From a virus, in IMG/VR virus record IMGVR_UViG_3300044701_002494, positions 32,007 through 96,006 of that record: a stretch of 64,000 bases of DNA. The stretch is one strand, 5' to 3'. A model generated the notes under the pieces. That model saw nothing but the letters and a program-made list of their open reading frames with translations. It was not told the origin of the DNA and ran no database searches. Below, in pieces: positions 54,901 through 61,276 of this stretch (its first letter is position 1; every line of letters begins with the position of its first letter). The position numbers and the translations under genes were made by a program.

Positions 54901-56140
54901 CATCATCCAAAACAACATCGGAAATAACTCCAGTAATTCTAAATTCAACTTTCTTAGTTTCATCTCCATTTTCATAACCATAATAAATTTCATCTGAACG
55001 AACAATATCAGTTTTACTAATAGTTGTAGTTGCTATTCCAACATAACATCCTAAAAATTGATTAACTGTTTTATCCGAATAGATAATTTCATTATCTCCA
55101 CAGTAAATTTTTCCAGATTCTGGAAATCCGATTGTTGAATCAACACTAATTACAGTTTCTCCAATTCCAAGAGGTTCAATAGTAGCATTTTGTGTAACTT
55201 TTGAACTACCTGTTATGTTAAATGATCCAGTAATTGATGAAAAAGTATCATCATAACCAACAAAAAGTAAAAGTTTGTAATATATTTTTCCCTTTCTAAA
55301 AATAGTCTCAACTTCAGAAACTGCTGCACTTGTAGAAGTATCATTATTCTTATAGATTGTTTGACCACTAAGTAAAGTTGGATTTCCTGAGATTAAATCT
55401 ATGACTGCAACTTTTCTTCTTAAATATTCTGCATCTGATGATTTTGATAAAAACTTCTCCAAATCAATGACAGATGCATTTTCCCCATATAAAACATTAA
55501 AAAGAATTCTAAAAGACTCTGGTGTTCCTTTAGTTTCATAAAGGCTTCTAGATTCTTTTATAAAGTTACCAACATTTAAATCTGAAACAAAGTCAACAGA
55601 TTCTAAACCTGGAGTTATTGTATATTTTATTTTTTTATAAAATTCTTGTAAAAATAATGAACTAAGATTTTCAACTCTAGTATCAGAGACATGTTCTGCT
55701 GAAGTGGATTTTGAAAAAACTAGTTCCCCAGGATCTAATTCACTATGATAATTTGTAATTCCACTAAATCCACGAATGCAACCAGTAAATGATGCTGTTG
55801 TTATTCCAGTGTACGTAATGATTTCATCATCAATTTTTAGTAAACCATAAGATTTTGGAAAACCTTTAGTACTAGTTACTACAATAGTTGTATCATCAGT
55901 ATCAATATCAGAAGAAAGAGTTGTTGAACCAACAATAACTTCCGGTGTTAGATTATCAACCTTCAAATATTGATCTAAGTTTTCTGCAATATCAATCGGT
56001 CCAGATTGATATTCTTGAGAAATATAATATTGTTTTAAAAACTCAGAAACTTTAGGACTCTCATCAAATAAAAATTCTGGAATTTGACTTTCAATAATTT
56101 GTTGAATTTTTACTCTAGATTCAAAACCAGTTTGTATCAT
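45938..56140 (-). CDS. Giant baseplate protein in the gp7 slot, 3,400 aa, with a YHYH-type domain
   Basis: The N-terminus (MIQTGFESRVKIQQIIESQI, FLKQYYISQEYQSGPIDIAE) is wedge-like, and the position between gp6 and gp8 corresponds to T4 gp7 (1,032 residues). Much of the rest is repeated beta modules (VVLNGGSEYYSTPDLIV, VVINSGIGYLET and similar GxGY repeats). Near residue 1140, GWAYDGNPIYGPFGYS followed by a Cys-containing stretch is a YHYH-type domain, usually found in secreted or surface proteins. A baseplate wedge or adhesion function is inferred. It overlaps the gp6 stop by one base. Confidence 0.85.
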   Translation of the reverse strand: MIQTGFESRVKIQQIIESQIPEFLFDESPKVSEFLKQYYISQEYQSGPIDIAENLDQYLKVDNLTPEVIVGSTTLSSDIDTDDTTIVVTSTKGFPKSYGLLKIDDEIITYTGITTASFTGCIRGFSGITNYHSELDPGELVFSKSTSAEHVSDTRVENLSSLFLQEFYKKIKYTITPGLESVDFVSDLNVGNFIKESRSLYETKGTPESFRILFNVLYGENASVIDLEKFLSKSSDAEYLRRKVAVIDLISGNPTLLSGQTIYKNNDTSTSAAVSEVETIFRKGKIYYKLLLFVGYDDTFSSITGSFNITGSSKVTQNATIEPLGIGETVISVDSTIGFPESGKIYCGDNEIIYSDKTVNQFLGCYVGIATTTISKTDIVRSDEIYYGYENGDETKKVEFRITGVISDVVLDDDDFNFLVNDEFYPLNVGEKIQNLSSNKKEIFANSWFYNTSTRDQIDSYSGIGITVKSDIDKSSLKIGDTIEILERNNETVAISSATVVNVGNKTIEINTNTNVLNPLKDYDIRRKLNTASSSVSSIEFGNNIIMSDVLNVYDENSEYMYVASNSLPSYDIGIQTNRLISPQKVLKKFKLDNNLDDNIVYETLPGTTGMLKNGVEIYNYKTNDKVYYGPIDNVRVLNGGRNFDVINPPYIEPSFGDAVLQPVVTGSVERVYVEPQDFDLNSVISISLSGGNGKGCQLKPIIKKYRREIEFNARDISLGGGLSYTDEYILFSQKHNLVNGQPIVYDSNGNVEIGIGTYNGSNNNQSKSLKNNAIYYSEVVNDSAIRLYQSFSDYISGINTVGFTTIGNAGIHKFKTEVKNNLSEIEVVNGGEGYTNRKLRVSPSAVSTSENAINYIDHGFSDGELVNYSYETSVISGLSTSNQYYVLKVDEDSFRLCNAGVGGTISVNYERKNYVKFNNSGTGYQTFKYPDISLSINYSVVGLGSTQVRGTLNATPIVRGKISQVYVYDGGVGYGVSSINVHQRPKIEVKIGKNAQLIPIIINGSISKVIVLNGGSEYYSTPDLIVNGSGSGAILQPIIVNNKISRVVVINSGIGYLETDTTIFVKSAGEKSVFQSNIKSWIVNSSYLYGSSGSYDIFDRIFASEALVPSKKNLQYVISGYSQKIKDYLGDDGQQNQTHSPIIGWAYDGNPIYGPFGYSNPSDSESFVKLLESGYSPSRTNGLDLVSFPLGFFVEDFSYVGNGDLDECNGRYCVTPEFPNGTYAYFASIQITDGQIYGKFPYFIGNKYRSSILEENKELDHSFDFNNSPLIRNTFPYKVNERYANYDFITESNEIINQKTLIESVSKGNISKVNILESGYDYSVGDEILFDNTNTGGQGLSVKVSEIKGKEIIDIQTSVSSYTNSLITWESNDLVKVYVSPYHNFIDGDNINITGLSTQISKINGSYKIGVTTYNSSLEKEIPAYALTGIVTDIYVSSIPSDVSAGSSIKIENELFSILNSYPENGILKVYRSSSGVAHTQSSPIEFLPNSFTVNKKIDYFESKNNYKTYFNPTQSVGVGTTSGVGVERTFKIGDSSQTVFIPTQSIYLPNHKFSTNQQVILRKPEGASSISVANTSTSNSFNILDGNFETLYVIKKSKDLIGIVTSVGFTTTTNGLFLLSSGSNNYRYSIETSLNQITADVSRVESVVSVSTAHNLNENDNIILRVKPDLSVGVGSSSFVYVKRESNTNTLLTNPISFTPSQINTETNLINITSHNLKTGDKVYYNSTGIVATGLSAGFYYVYVIDKNNISLCETYLDPISSPPLTVDITGTGTFIHSLSSVNPRISIIRNNNLVFNLTDSSLVGYKLKIFYDKNFTKEFNSIGNSNEFSIYTTGTPGVDGYLVINYSDNFPESLYYALEYSGQVLSPDKDVNNYSEILLGDSVYNGSYTITSVGTSKTTFTVSLKNIPERLSYIQSQCDLLEYSTKKVGETGGVYKVEIESSGFGYESLPKFVGTDSETGYGFVALPLSNTIGKIKELRIVNEGFEYASDKTLRPTTSIPKIISIVSSNTIDSISILDGGKNYDFPPNLVVINSDTGELIESSIIKAVLSGSSIQSTIIESNPKGLPDNPVTIRAVNNSNGYSIQKVEISGSEVTCTLVTPLSGFNTPQFSIGDKIFVENIQKQTSAGDGFNSSDYGYDFFVVKNYLNLNPAKVIFDLPSNNPGTPIEVQNGYATIVRYSDYPKFKVNQIFSPFFVGEKISLYDGSNLIETDLIVTNSNENFVRVNGTYDLSAGEIIQGLSSYNLATVSSQESTSGKYNIDHFALQNYGWKNEIGKLSDDTQFISDNDYYQNLSYSVKSSKTWEEIVTPVNNLLHSSGLKNFADTQLLRNASFGVGIGTTSTITLLNNYIRSVRIDTIYNFALARDVDVLDDKSKFLEFLKLRLSDYIVNLTNRVLPIDDISSEFDNQTIEFETFYKGIPIFSKVFDPSDNTIIDSVGAENTGTINIDNHFFVTGEELTYSPGNGGTSMGIGATSDYLGIVTTILPNRLWAIKTDVNSFKVSTRPEYASQGIAVSFTSVGVGTEHQIEMYNKNEKSLIAVNNMVQYPIAYTSLLYTLSGNGGQIGIGTTVFALSGITSIIPNDLLKIENEYVVVENVGFGTTSIGPITFTGSVPLVEVTRGALGSVAVAHTDTTESRVYRGSYNIVGNKIFFTESPYGETEETSGFSTSSNLPLQKSQFHGRVFLRNNYSTNLIYDDVSDQFNGIGQTFTLKNKGNDVTGIGTDGSNGIVFINGVFQAPTTQNNSGNNFSIQEDTISGISSIVFTGVKLGNGDQYTSITDVNLNQIPRGGIIISYGSTPGLGYAPLVGASATAIVSGGTIIGIGISNIGSGYRSPVPITVTESGHTGSVGSITATVGVGGTLSFNLVSGGSGYTNPIISIPSPSYENLPVIGVSRLGVGATTETGSGLLLNVEVGASSTSVGIGSTLFEVKSFNIVRNGYGFKRGDVFKPVGLVTDKGLSSPVSEFEITVLEEFNDSFGSWQFGELDYIDSIKEYQDGVRKRFPLYYNSQLLSFEIDETNEDSALIDFSSLLVIFINGILQQPNEAYTFEGGTSFSFIESPKEEDEIQVFFYRGTSGTDSKNVSVEESLKIGDTIQVFSNNNLIENTTTQEKRIVYDITKTDTLETNLYYEQGIDEVNYKPISWEKQKRDLIIFGDSVSKSRDSLEGQVYPTANIIKDITTLSTEIFVDNSELFDYENDLDNLNAIIINHSAQQASGNVEIIKDITSVQGKVVNIVGIATTTGIGGHPLALEFAVSENPSLSVGYAIYVSGTGVGSGVTSVDSNDSNIVSISTSFVNNVYYVHASSSGIVTCNIASNTSIVGIATTGTSNAPVGKLSWGRLSGFTRSSSPISIGVSGYTSSIGITSEGYSAGLTTYPIIQRRGNGLRYTGALVKNDP

Positions 56141-58053
56141 TATTGTTCCTCTTTGATAATTCTATTTAAAGTCCCGTTTGAATAACTCGATGTATAATAA
56201 TCTCTAGTAAATATCACTCCAGACGTATCTTCTCCAGATGCTATTACATCCTTTACCATATTTATTTCACTTTTTGAAATATCAAGAGAAACATAAAGAT
56301 CCTTTAAACCAATCACATCATTAGACTCTGGAAATGCTTGAATTTCAATAATATCATTTCCTATTTCAGAAGATGTAATAATAATGGAATTGATGATGAT
56401 TTCACCTTTTTCATAGTTTACAGTTCCAACAGATCCAGAAATAAAGTTTGCAGGTGAATTTGGATCGGTTGTTTTTTCTGCAAGAAGCAATAAACCAGTT
56501 TTCCCATCAGGATTTGGTTTATCTGTAAAGTATAATGTATCTGGATAAGATTCTATCGTAAATCCTGTCGATTTAATATTAAATCCCGATTGATTTACAT
56601 GAAACTTATTTCCAAAACATAATTCATACTGTGTCTGCCTGTTTAATAATACTTTTAGATCTCTTCTAATTCTAATTCTTGTGATATTTGAAGTTATTGC
56701 TTTATCCGTATTATCAATTATTTGTAAGGATTTACTATACTTGAATCTTCCTCCAAATTTATTTAAATCTAATGATTGAGAGTATTTTTGTAAATTTGAT
56801 TTAATTTTTGTTTTTAAGTCAGAAACACTCCCAACTTTAGCATAATCATAATAGATGTAAGAGACTAACTCAACATAAAGAATTTTAAGATCTACAATTT
56901 TATGATTAATCCCCGCCATACTATACTGTTTTAATTTTGTTGCAATTTGCAACTTATCAAAATCTGAAACAAAAGTTCCATTTTTTGGTTTAATGCTAAT
57001 CAAAACCGTCCCAAATTGTGGCGGATCTAGTTCTTCACCACCAACTACTGCAACAGATTCTGTATTTGGGTAAACTTTATTTTGAATAATTGCTTCATAA
57101 TCACTTGAAGTAACTGCTCTAAACTGAGAAGAATAAAGTCTTGGGGCAAAATACTTGATTGAACTTATGGATTCTGCATCTCCCCCATTAATTGATTTTT
57201 GAACAGTTGTGATTGTAGAAACTGTTGGGCTAACGGCAACATTATTTTGATTTGTAAACGTTCCCTGGAACGCAAAATTAGTAGCATTATTTCCATCTTT
57301 ACCATCAGTGACTATGTACCTAACAGTGATTTGAGCCCCATTTTCTAATTTTTTACCAAAATACCCATCACCAAATAAGATTTCATATTTCTCATCTTGA
57401 ACTTCTTGTATTAAATAAATTTCAGAATTTGAATTTACATTTACAATATTTTCAACAAGAGAATATTTTTTACCAAGACCACTGTCGGAGGATCCTTTAA
57501 CATAAACAACGATGGAACTGGTATCAACATAAGAATTATCAATAATAAATCTTTGATCAAGAGATCCATCCACAATGAAAGACTTAGTTAAAAACGTTCC
57601 CTGATATACTGTTATATCACTAAAAGATGCGACACCATCTACAACTGGTTTTGTAATGCTTTCCGTAATTGCAAAGGTATAAGAAGTCTCATCAGCATCT
57701 CCTACACAAACCAAGTTTGGTTCTAATGTTAACTGACTAACTCCTTCTGTTGGCGTTGCAGTAAATGATATGACAGCTTCTGACGCTTTTCTAGATCTTG
57801 GCACGTAACCTATATTTCTTGCAAGAGAAACAACGTTTTCTCTTACGGTTGCAGAGTCTAAAAATGACTCATTAACCGTCATATTAGTGTTGTATGCAGT
57901 AATATAAGTGTTATATGCAAGAAGATCGATTAAAATAGAAAAATTAGAACCTTCAAAATCAAAATCTGTAAAATTAGAATTTGCACGAAGGTAATCTTTA
58001 ATTGATGTTCTTATTTGATCAAAGTCTAGATTAGTAAATTTAGTGAAAGGCAT
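56140..58053 (-). CDS. 6: Baseplate wedge protein gp6
   Basis: The 637-residue protein begins MPFTKFTNLDFDQIRTSIKD and contains FSILIDLLAYNTYITAYNTN and LARNIGYVPRSRKAS, the conserved gp6-type sequence. gp6 forms the ring that holds the baseplate together and changes shape on contraction. It follows gp25 as in related phages. Length and layout are normal. Confidence 0.96.
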   Translation of the reverse strand: MPFTKFTNLDFDQIRTSIKDYLRANSNFTDFDFEGSNFSILIDLLAYNTYITAYNTNMTVNESFLDSATVRENVVSLARNIGYVPRSRKASEAVISFTATPTEGVSQLTLEPNLVCVGDADETSYTFAITESITKPVVDGVASFSDITVYQGTFLTKSFIVDGSLDQRFIIDNSYVDTSSIVVYVKGSSDSGLGKKYSLVENIVNVNSNSEIYLIQEVQDEKYEILFGDGYFGKKLENGAQITVRYIVTDGKDGNNATNFAFQGTFTNQNNVAVSPTVSTITTVQKSINGGDAESISSIKYFAPRLYSSQFRAVTSSDYEAIIQNKVYPNTESVAVVGGEELDPPQFGTVLISIKPKNGTFVSDFDKLQIATKLKQYSMAGINHKIVDLKILYVELVSYIYYDYAKVGSVSDLKTKIKSNLQKYSQSLDLNKFGGRFKYSKSLQIIDNTDKAITSNITRIRIRRDLKVLLNRQTQYELCFGNKFHVNQSGFNIKSTGFTIESYPDTLYFTDKPNPDGKTGLLLLAEKTTDPNSPANFISGSVGTVNYEKGEIIINSIIITSSEIGNDIIEIQAFPESNDVIGLKDLYVSLDISKSEINMVKDVIASGEDTSGVIFTRDYYTSSYSNGTLNRIIKEEQ

Positions 58054-58054
58054 T

Positions 58055-58456
58055 TTATCTTGTTGCCTCTACGATAAATGTAAACTGTTGTGTTGGAAAT
58101 TCTTGTCCTATAATTTCAAAAGAAACTGTCACTTCAAATTCATTTGTATCCGGACTTGGATAAACATTTACAGAAACATTTTCAACTCTTGGTTCATAAT
58201 TTTTAATTGTAACTTTAATTTGCTCTTGAATTGTTGAAGCCGTTGCATAGTCAACAAAATTAAACAAACTTGAACGAACTTCTGAACCCAGATTGGGGTT
58301 AAAAAACCTTTCTCTGGGAATTGTCTCAACTAAATTCCTAATAGAGCGAATAATTGCACGTTCATTCTTCAAAATTGGCAAATCCTTTGTCACAGGATGT
58401 GGTTCAAAGGATAGACTAATATCTTTAAATGATCTAGATATCCTTTTTTCGACCAT
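58055..58456 (-). CDS. 25: Baseplate wedge protein gp25
   Basis: The 133-residue protein has KNERAIIRSIRNLVETIPRE and RFFNPNLGSEVRSSLFNFVD, the gp25-like core shared by contractile injection systems. gp25 nucleates sheath assembly at the baseplate. It precedes gp6 by one base. Confidence 0.96.
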   Translation of the reverse strand: MVEKRISRSFKDISLSFEPHPVTKDLPILKNERAIIRSIRNLVETIPRERFFNPNLGSEVRSSLFNFVDYATASTIQEQIKVTIKNYEPRVENVSVNVYPSPDTNEFEVTVSFEIIGQEFPTQQFTFIVEATR

Positions 58457-58486
58457 AAAAAATTAAATTTCCTGATTTATTTAGGT

Positions 58487-58738
58487 CTATTTCCAAGAAA
58501 TACCATAATTTGGCTCAGTTCCATATTGCCAATCATCATAATCTTCTTGATTTCTAATTTTTTGATGCAATTCACTCTGCTCTTTTAAATGATGTTTATG
58601 CTTTGGAACATCATCGTGCATAATTTCCTGAATTGTTTGTTTTTGAGATTCTATATTGGAATAATCCGTAATCAATTTTGTGGTCCCCCACATTTGATAC
58701 ATATAATTTTGATCTCTATCGACGGGTAAATTAGACAT
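58487..58738 (-). CDS. Small His-rich protein, 83 aa, before gp25
   Basis: The ORF begins MSNLPVDRDQNYMYQMWGTT and has a His/Lys-rich centre (HDDVPKHKHHLKEQSELHQK). AGGAG lies five bases upstream of the ATG, next to a strong hairpin. The protein is not recognised. It may bind metal through the His cluster, or be an assembly factor for the following baseplate genes. Confidence 0.72.
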   Translation of the reverse strand: MSNLPVDRDQNYMYQMWGTTKLITDYSNIESQKQTIQEIMHDDVPKHKHHLKEQSELHQKIRNQEDYDDWQYGTEPNYGISWK

Positions 58739-58746
58739 TTTAACTC

Positions 58747-58767
58747 CTGTTTTAATGAATAAAACAG
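58747..58767 (-). promoter_or_regulatory. Hairpin immediately upstream of a ribosome-binding site
   Basis: CTGTTTTA, a five-base loop and TAAAACAG form an 8-bp perfect stem. The final G abuts GAG of the AGGAG site, so the stem could limit ribosome access or shield the mRNA end. Confidence 0.5.
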
Positions 58768-58777
58768 AACTTTTATA

Positions 58778-58797
58778 AAGGAGGTTTCTATCTCCTT
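58778..58797 (-). terminator. Possible weak terminator after speD
   Basis: On the minus strand AAGGAG and CTCCTT pair across an eight-base loop, followed by TTTAT. The short T tract makes termination uncertain. Confidence 0.4.
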
Positions 58798-58805
58798 ATT
58801 TCTAT

Positions 58806-59132
58806 TTAACGATCGATTTCACGGAGAGAATAATTATCAGAATTTAAGTATTTTAGTATCTCTAAAGCGATTAATTTTGGATTTCCATCACCGCAAGTGT
58901 AAACATCCACTGCCAAACACCCATTTTCAGGCCAAGTGTGGCAGGAAACGTGACTTTCTGCGAGAGCAATGACGACTGTACATCCTTGAGGTATAAAACA
59001 GTGCGAAAACACGTTTAAAACGGTCATTTTTGCACGCTCAATACCCTTTAACATAATATTTTGAAGCGATTCTACATCATTGATTGCTTCAAAATCAACA
59101 TCATACACCTCTAGGAGCAGGTGTCTGCCCAT
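58806..59132 (-). CDS. speD: S-adenosylmethionine decarboxylase proenzyme (SpeD)
   Basis: From the ATG at 59132 the protein is 108 residues; a TTG at 59162 would add ten more. It has GRHLLLEVYDVDFEAI, the self-cleavage site LAESHVSCHTWPE (Glu59-Ser60, where Ser becomes the pyruvoyl group), the acid-catalyst His65 and Cys80 in VYTCGDG. The enzyme decarboxylates S-adenosylmethionine for polyamine (spermidine) synthesis. It is a common cyanophage auxiliary metabolic gene. All key residues are present. No spermidine synthase is in the window, so it probably feeds the host pathway. Confidence 0.95.
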   Translation of the reverse strand: MGRHLLLEVYDVDFEAINDVESLQNIMLKGIERAKMTVLNVFSHCFIPQGCTVVIALAESHVSCHTWPENGCLAVDVYTCGDGNPKLIALEILKYLNSDNYSLREIDR

Positions 59133-59171
59133 TGAAAAGAATTTCAATTCAGTTTTACGCAAAAAATATAT

Positions 59172-59771
59172 TTATTTTATCCAAAAACCTTTTCTTTTAT
59201 GGTCTACATCTTTAATATAAATGCAATCTTGATAAATTTTATCATTATCTTCTTCCCAGATTGGAATCGCTACTGTATTTCCATATCTAAAATCAGGATT
59301 TCTTCTAAATTGAACCTCAATCAAATGCCCATCAATAAATTCACAATTAATCCATTCATATTTTTTCTTTAAATTCTTTAAAATGTCAGGAAATTCTATT
59401 TTTTTATCAATCTTTTCCCATCTATCCCACTTATAGATGGGATTCTCTTTATTTCTAATTCCTAATACTGTCATATCATGCTGTTGATTATGATAATCGA
59501 CACTTAAATGTTCTCCTTCAAAGATTTCACACCAAAATTCTGATGGATGTATATTATCTGTTCCCTTTTCAATCCATTCCCGACGAGCAAAGCGGCTCAT
59601 TCCAAATAAATTAAAAGAAGGACGGATAATATAAAAGTCGGGTTTGGGAACTGTGGTACCAGCAGGACCACATGTATAACCCAAAACCCGACTCAAAAAC
59701 AATTTATTGTAAACCCAGAGATCTGATGGATGTATTTGATTCCATTCATCATTACACTCCAAGTAATACAT
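59172..59771 (-). CDS. Conserved cyanophage protein, 199 aa, ATP-grasp-like end
   Basis: The protein contains DFYIIRPSFNLFGMSRFARR, HPSEFWCEIFEGEHLSVDYH and ECNDEWNQIHPSDLWVYNK, with Glu/Asn-rich stretches near the end (WINCEFIDGHLIEVQFRR). The order recalls the ADP-binding and catalytic end of ATP-grasp ligases, but the family is not certain. It starts inside the stop of the 49-residue gene (TAATG) and lies just upstream of speD. A peptide or amine-modifying role would fit the neighbours but is only inference. Confidence 0.75.
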   Translation of the reverse strand: MYYLECNDEWNQIHPSDLWVYNKLFLSRVLGYTCGPAGTTVPKPDFYIIRPSFNLFGMSRFARREWIEKGTDNIHPSEFWCEIFEGEHLSVDYHNQQHDMTVLGIRNKENPIYKWDRWEKIDKKIEFPDILKNLKKKYEWINCEFIDGHLIEVQFRRNPDFRYGNTVAIPIWEEDNDKIYQDCIYIKDVDHKRKGFWIK

Positions 59772-59920
59772 TATCCTTTACCTTGACCTCTATACTTCTT
59801 ACGTGCTCCATTACGAGATGATGCAGCATACTTAGTTCCACCACCAGCTCCTTGACGAGACTTTTTAGGTGGACCAGGAATATAAGAACTTTTATTCAAA
59901 CCAACTTTTGATTTAGACAT
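59771..59920 (-). CDS. Small basic protein, 49 aa
   Basis: The ORF begins MSKSKVGLNKSSYIPGPPKK and ends KKYRGQGKG, very rich in Lys, Arg, Ser and Gly. I recall closely similar small proteins in cyanophages. It is probably disordered and nucleic-acid-binding. TAATG couples it to the next gene. Confidence 0.75.
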   Translation of the reverse strand: MSKSKVGLNKSSYIPGPPKKSRQGAGGGTKYAASSRNGARKKYRGQGKG

Positions 59921-59922
59921 AG

Positions 59923-60081
59923 TTAATCTCCTATAATTTCAGTTTCAAGATCTTCTGGTTTTGGAGAACCTGTCTGATAAAATTCTATCGCCAGATCCTC
60001 CATAATATTGAAATATTCTTCTTCTGTAAGTGAGGAATAAATTTTTCTTCCTTTACAAAGAATATTGTATGTATCTGCCAT
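59923..60081 (-). CDS. Small acidic protein, 52 aa
   Basis: From the ATG at 60081 the protein begins MADTYNILCKGRKIYSSLTE and contains EEYFNIMEDLAIEFYQTG. It is helical and acidic. An upstream ATG would give a longer form overlapping the glycosyltransferase gene by 80 bases, which is less likely. Function unknown. Confidence 0.7.
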   Translation of the reverse strand: MADTYNILCKGRKIYSSLTEEEYFNIMEDLAIEFYQTGSPKPEDLETEIIGD

Positions 60082-60085
60082 CCTA

Positions 60086-60844
60086 TCAAATAATTCTTGT
60101 TTTTTCGTGCCCAACTCTAATACGTGGATCACACCAGATTTCAAATCCTGCTTCCTTTGCATCAAGGCAAAAACTTACATCTTCACCACACATGTCTTGA
60201 ACCTGACCTGATTCAAAAACTTGCATCTTGGGGGCAAACCAAGGATATTTCATTTCAGAATGTTCGAAAACACCATTCTTAATGAGAAGCCATCCAAATC
60301 CAGTATAATCAACCGTAAAAGGTTTTCTCCTCTTTGAAATACTATCTACAGTTTCGTGGTTCATTACACCACCATTATTTCTAAAATCATCTTCTTCTAA
60401 CCAATGCGCCACAGAGGTTGTTCTGCCATCTTCTGTACAATACCATCCAGCAGCAATATCTTTGTCTATTAGAATTAATTGCCAGAATTTTTCGGTATTG
60501 AAAACAATATCCGAATCAATCCAAAGTTGCCAATCGTATTTGAGTTTTCCATCCCACGGAATTTGATCAGGTCCTCGCAAAACGTTCGCACCTAAACATT
60601 TGCATCTTGCAAAATTTACCATTGATGAATAATCTTGCGAGATTTGAATACTAGCTCCGCTTTGAACAAGGTCAAAACAAAGTTGAACAAAGTTCTTAAG
60701 GTAAGTATATGAAACTCCCCTTCCTGGTAAACAGAATACGATTGATTTTCCTCTTACCATTTCTCTTGCCTTTTCATAATCCCATTCAGGTTCATTTGTT
60801 GGGACTGATGGCGCTTTTGCTTTTACTGTAAATCCTTTAGCCAT
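60086..60844 (-). CDS. Glycosyltransferase-like protein (GT-A fold)
   Basis: The 252-residue protein has a DxD-type metal/nucleotide site (WIDSDIVF, Asp110 and Asp112), an N-terminal nucleotide-binding stretch (IVFCLPGRGVSYTYLKNFVQ) and, at the end, CGEDVSFCLDAKEAGFEIW, then GH before the last few residues, typical of GT-A enzymes. Such phage enzymes may modify DNA bases, lipopolysaccharide or virion proteins; the target is not evident. A strong sigma70-like promoter (TTGACA, 17, TATGAT) lies just upstream, so it is probably expressed early. Confidence 0.85.
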   Translation of the reverse strand: MAKGFTVKAKAPSVPTNEPEWDYEKAREMVRGKSIVFCLPGRGVSYTYLKNFVQLCFDLVQSGASIQISQDYSSMVNFARCKCLGANVLRGPDQIPWDGKLKYDWQLWIDSDIVFNTEKFWQLILIDKDIAAGWYCTEDGRTTSVAHWLEEDDFRNNGGVMNHETVDSISKRRKPFTVDYTGFGWLLIKNGVFEHSEMKYPWFAPKMQVFESGQVQDMCGEDVSFCLDAKEAGFEIWCDPRIRVGHEKTRII

Positions 60845-60866
60845 AATTGAATGATTTTACTTCAAT

Positions 60867-60895
60867 ATCATACAGTATTATCTAGGTGATGTCAA
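60867..60895 (-). promoter_or_regulatory. Sigma70-type promoter for the glycosyltransferase operon
   Basis: TTGACA (plus 60890-60895) and TATGAT (plus 60867-60872) on the minus strand are exactly 17 bases apart, close to the bacterial consensus. It starts one base after the stop of the AbrB-like gene. Confidence 0.8.
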
Positions 60896-61066
60896 CTAAT
60901 CTATTTCTGAGAGGATTATTTCCTCCCCTTCAATAATCATTCTTATCTCAGTATCTTCATACCAAGAAAGTTCATTCACAATCTGCTCAGGTATTGTGAT
61001 ATAATAGTCTCCACTAATTGGATCGACTTTAAGAGATTCAAAAATTTCTCCGGAATTTTTTTTCAT
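60896..61066 (-). CDS. AbrB/MazE-like small DNA-binding protein, 56 aa
   Basis: The ORF begins MKKNSGEIFESLKVDPISGD and continues YYITIPEQIVNELSWYEDTE then IRMIIEGEEII, the swapped-hairpin pattern of AbrB/SpoVT domains. I recall similar small proteins in cyanophages. It may autoregulate: an inverted repeat (AAGTGTTA, 17 bases, TAACACTT) lies just upstream. It stands between the GC-rich gene island and the glycosyltransferase operon, a good place for a switch. Confidence 0.75.
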   Translation of the reverse strand: MKKNSGEIFESLKVDPISGDYYITIPEQIVNELSWYEDTEIRMIIEGEEIILSEID

Positions 61067-61116
61067 TCGGTGTATTTTATTTTTGAAATTATATATACCC
61101 CCTTTACAAATATTTT

Positions 61117-61149
61117 AAGTGTTATAATTAGATGCCTTTCGTAACACTT
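61117..61149. repeat. Inverted repeat AAGTGTTA / TAACACTT (possible operator)
   Basis: AAGTGTTA (61117-61124) and TAACACTT (61142-61149) are perfect inverted copies with a 17-base AT-rich spacer, upstream of the AbrB-like gene. A second, imperfect pair (gatgcc...gtaa at 61131 and ttac...gcatc at 61180) overlaps it. Confidence 0.6.
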
Positions 61150-61202
61150 TATAGTTTAGGGTAGTTATGCGTTTTTATATTACGGGCATCCTTATAACAT
61201 CA

Positions 61203-61220
61203 CGCCCCCGCAGGGGGGCG
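61203..61220. terminator. GC-rich hairpin at the end of the island
   Basis: CGCCCCC, loop GCA and GGGGGGCG form a stable stem with no T tract on the minus strand. It probably separates the small-gene island from the AbrB-like gene, as a terminator or mRNA end. Confidence 0.5.
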
Positions 61221-61230
61221 GCGGAGGGAT

Positions 61231-61268
61231 GGGGGCACTGCCGATCACGAACGAACGCACGTGCCCCC
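61231..61268. terminator. Second GC-rich stem after the last island gene
   Basis: GGGGGCAC (61231-61238) and GTGCCCCC (61261-61268) pair perfectly across a 22-base loop. It lies right after the stop of the 80-residue gene and may help end its transcript. Confidence 0.45.
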
Positions 61269-61276
61269 CACACGCC

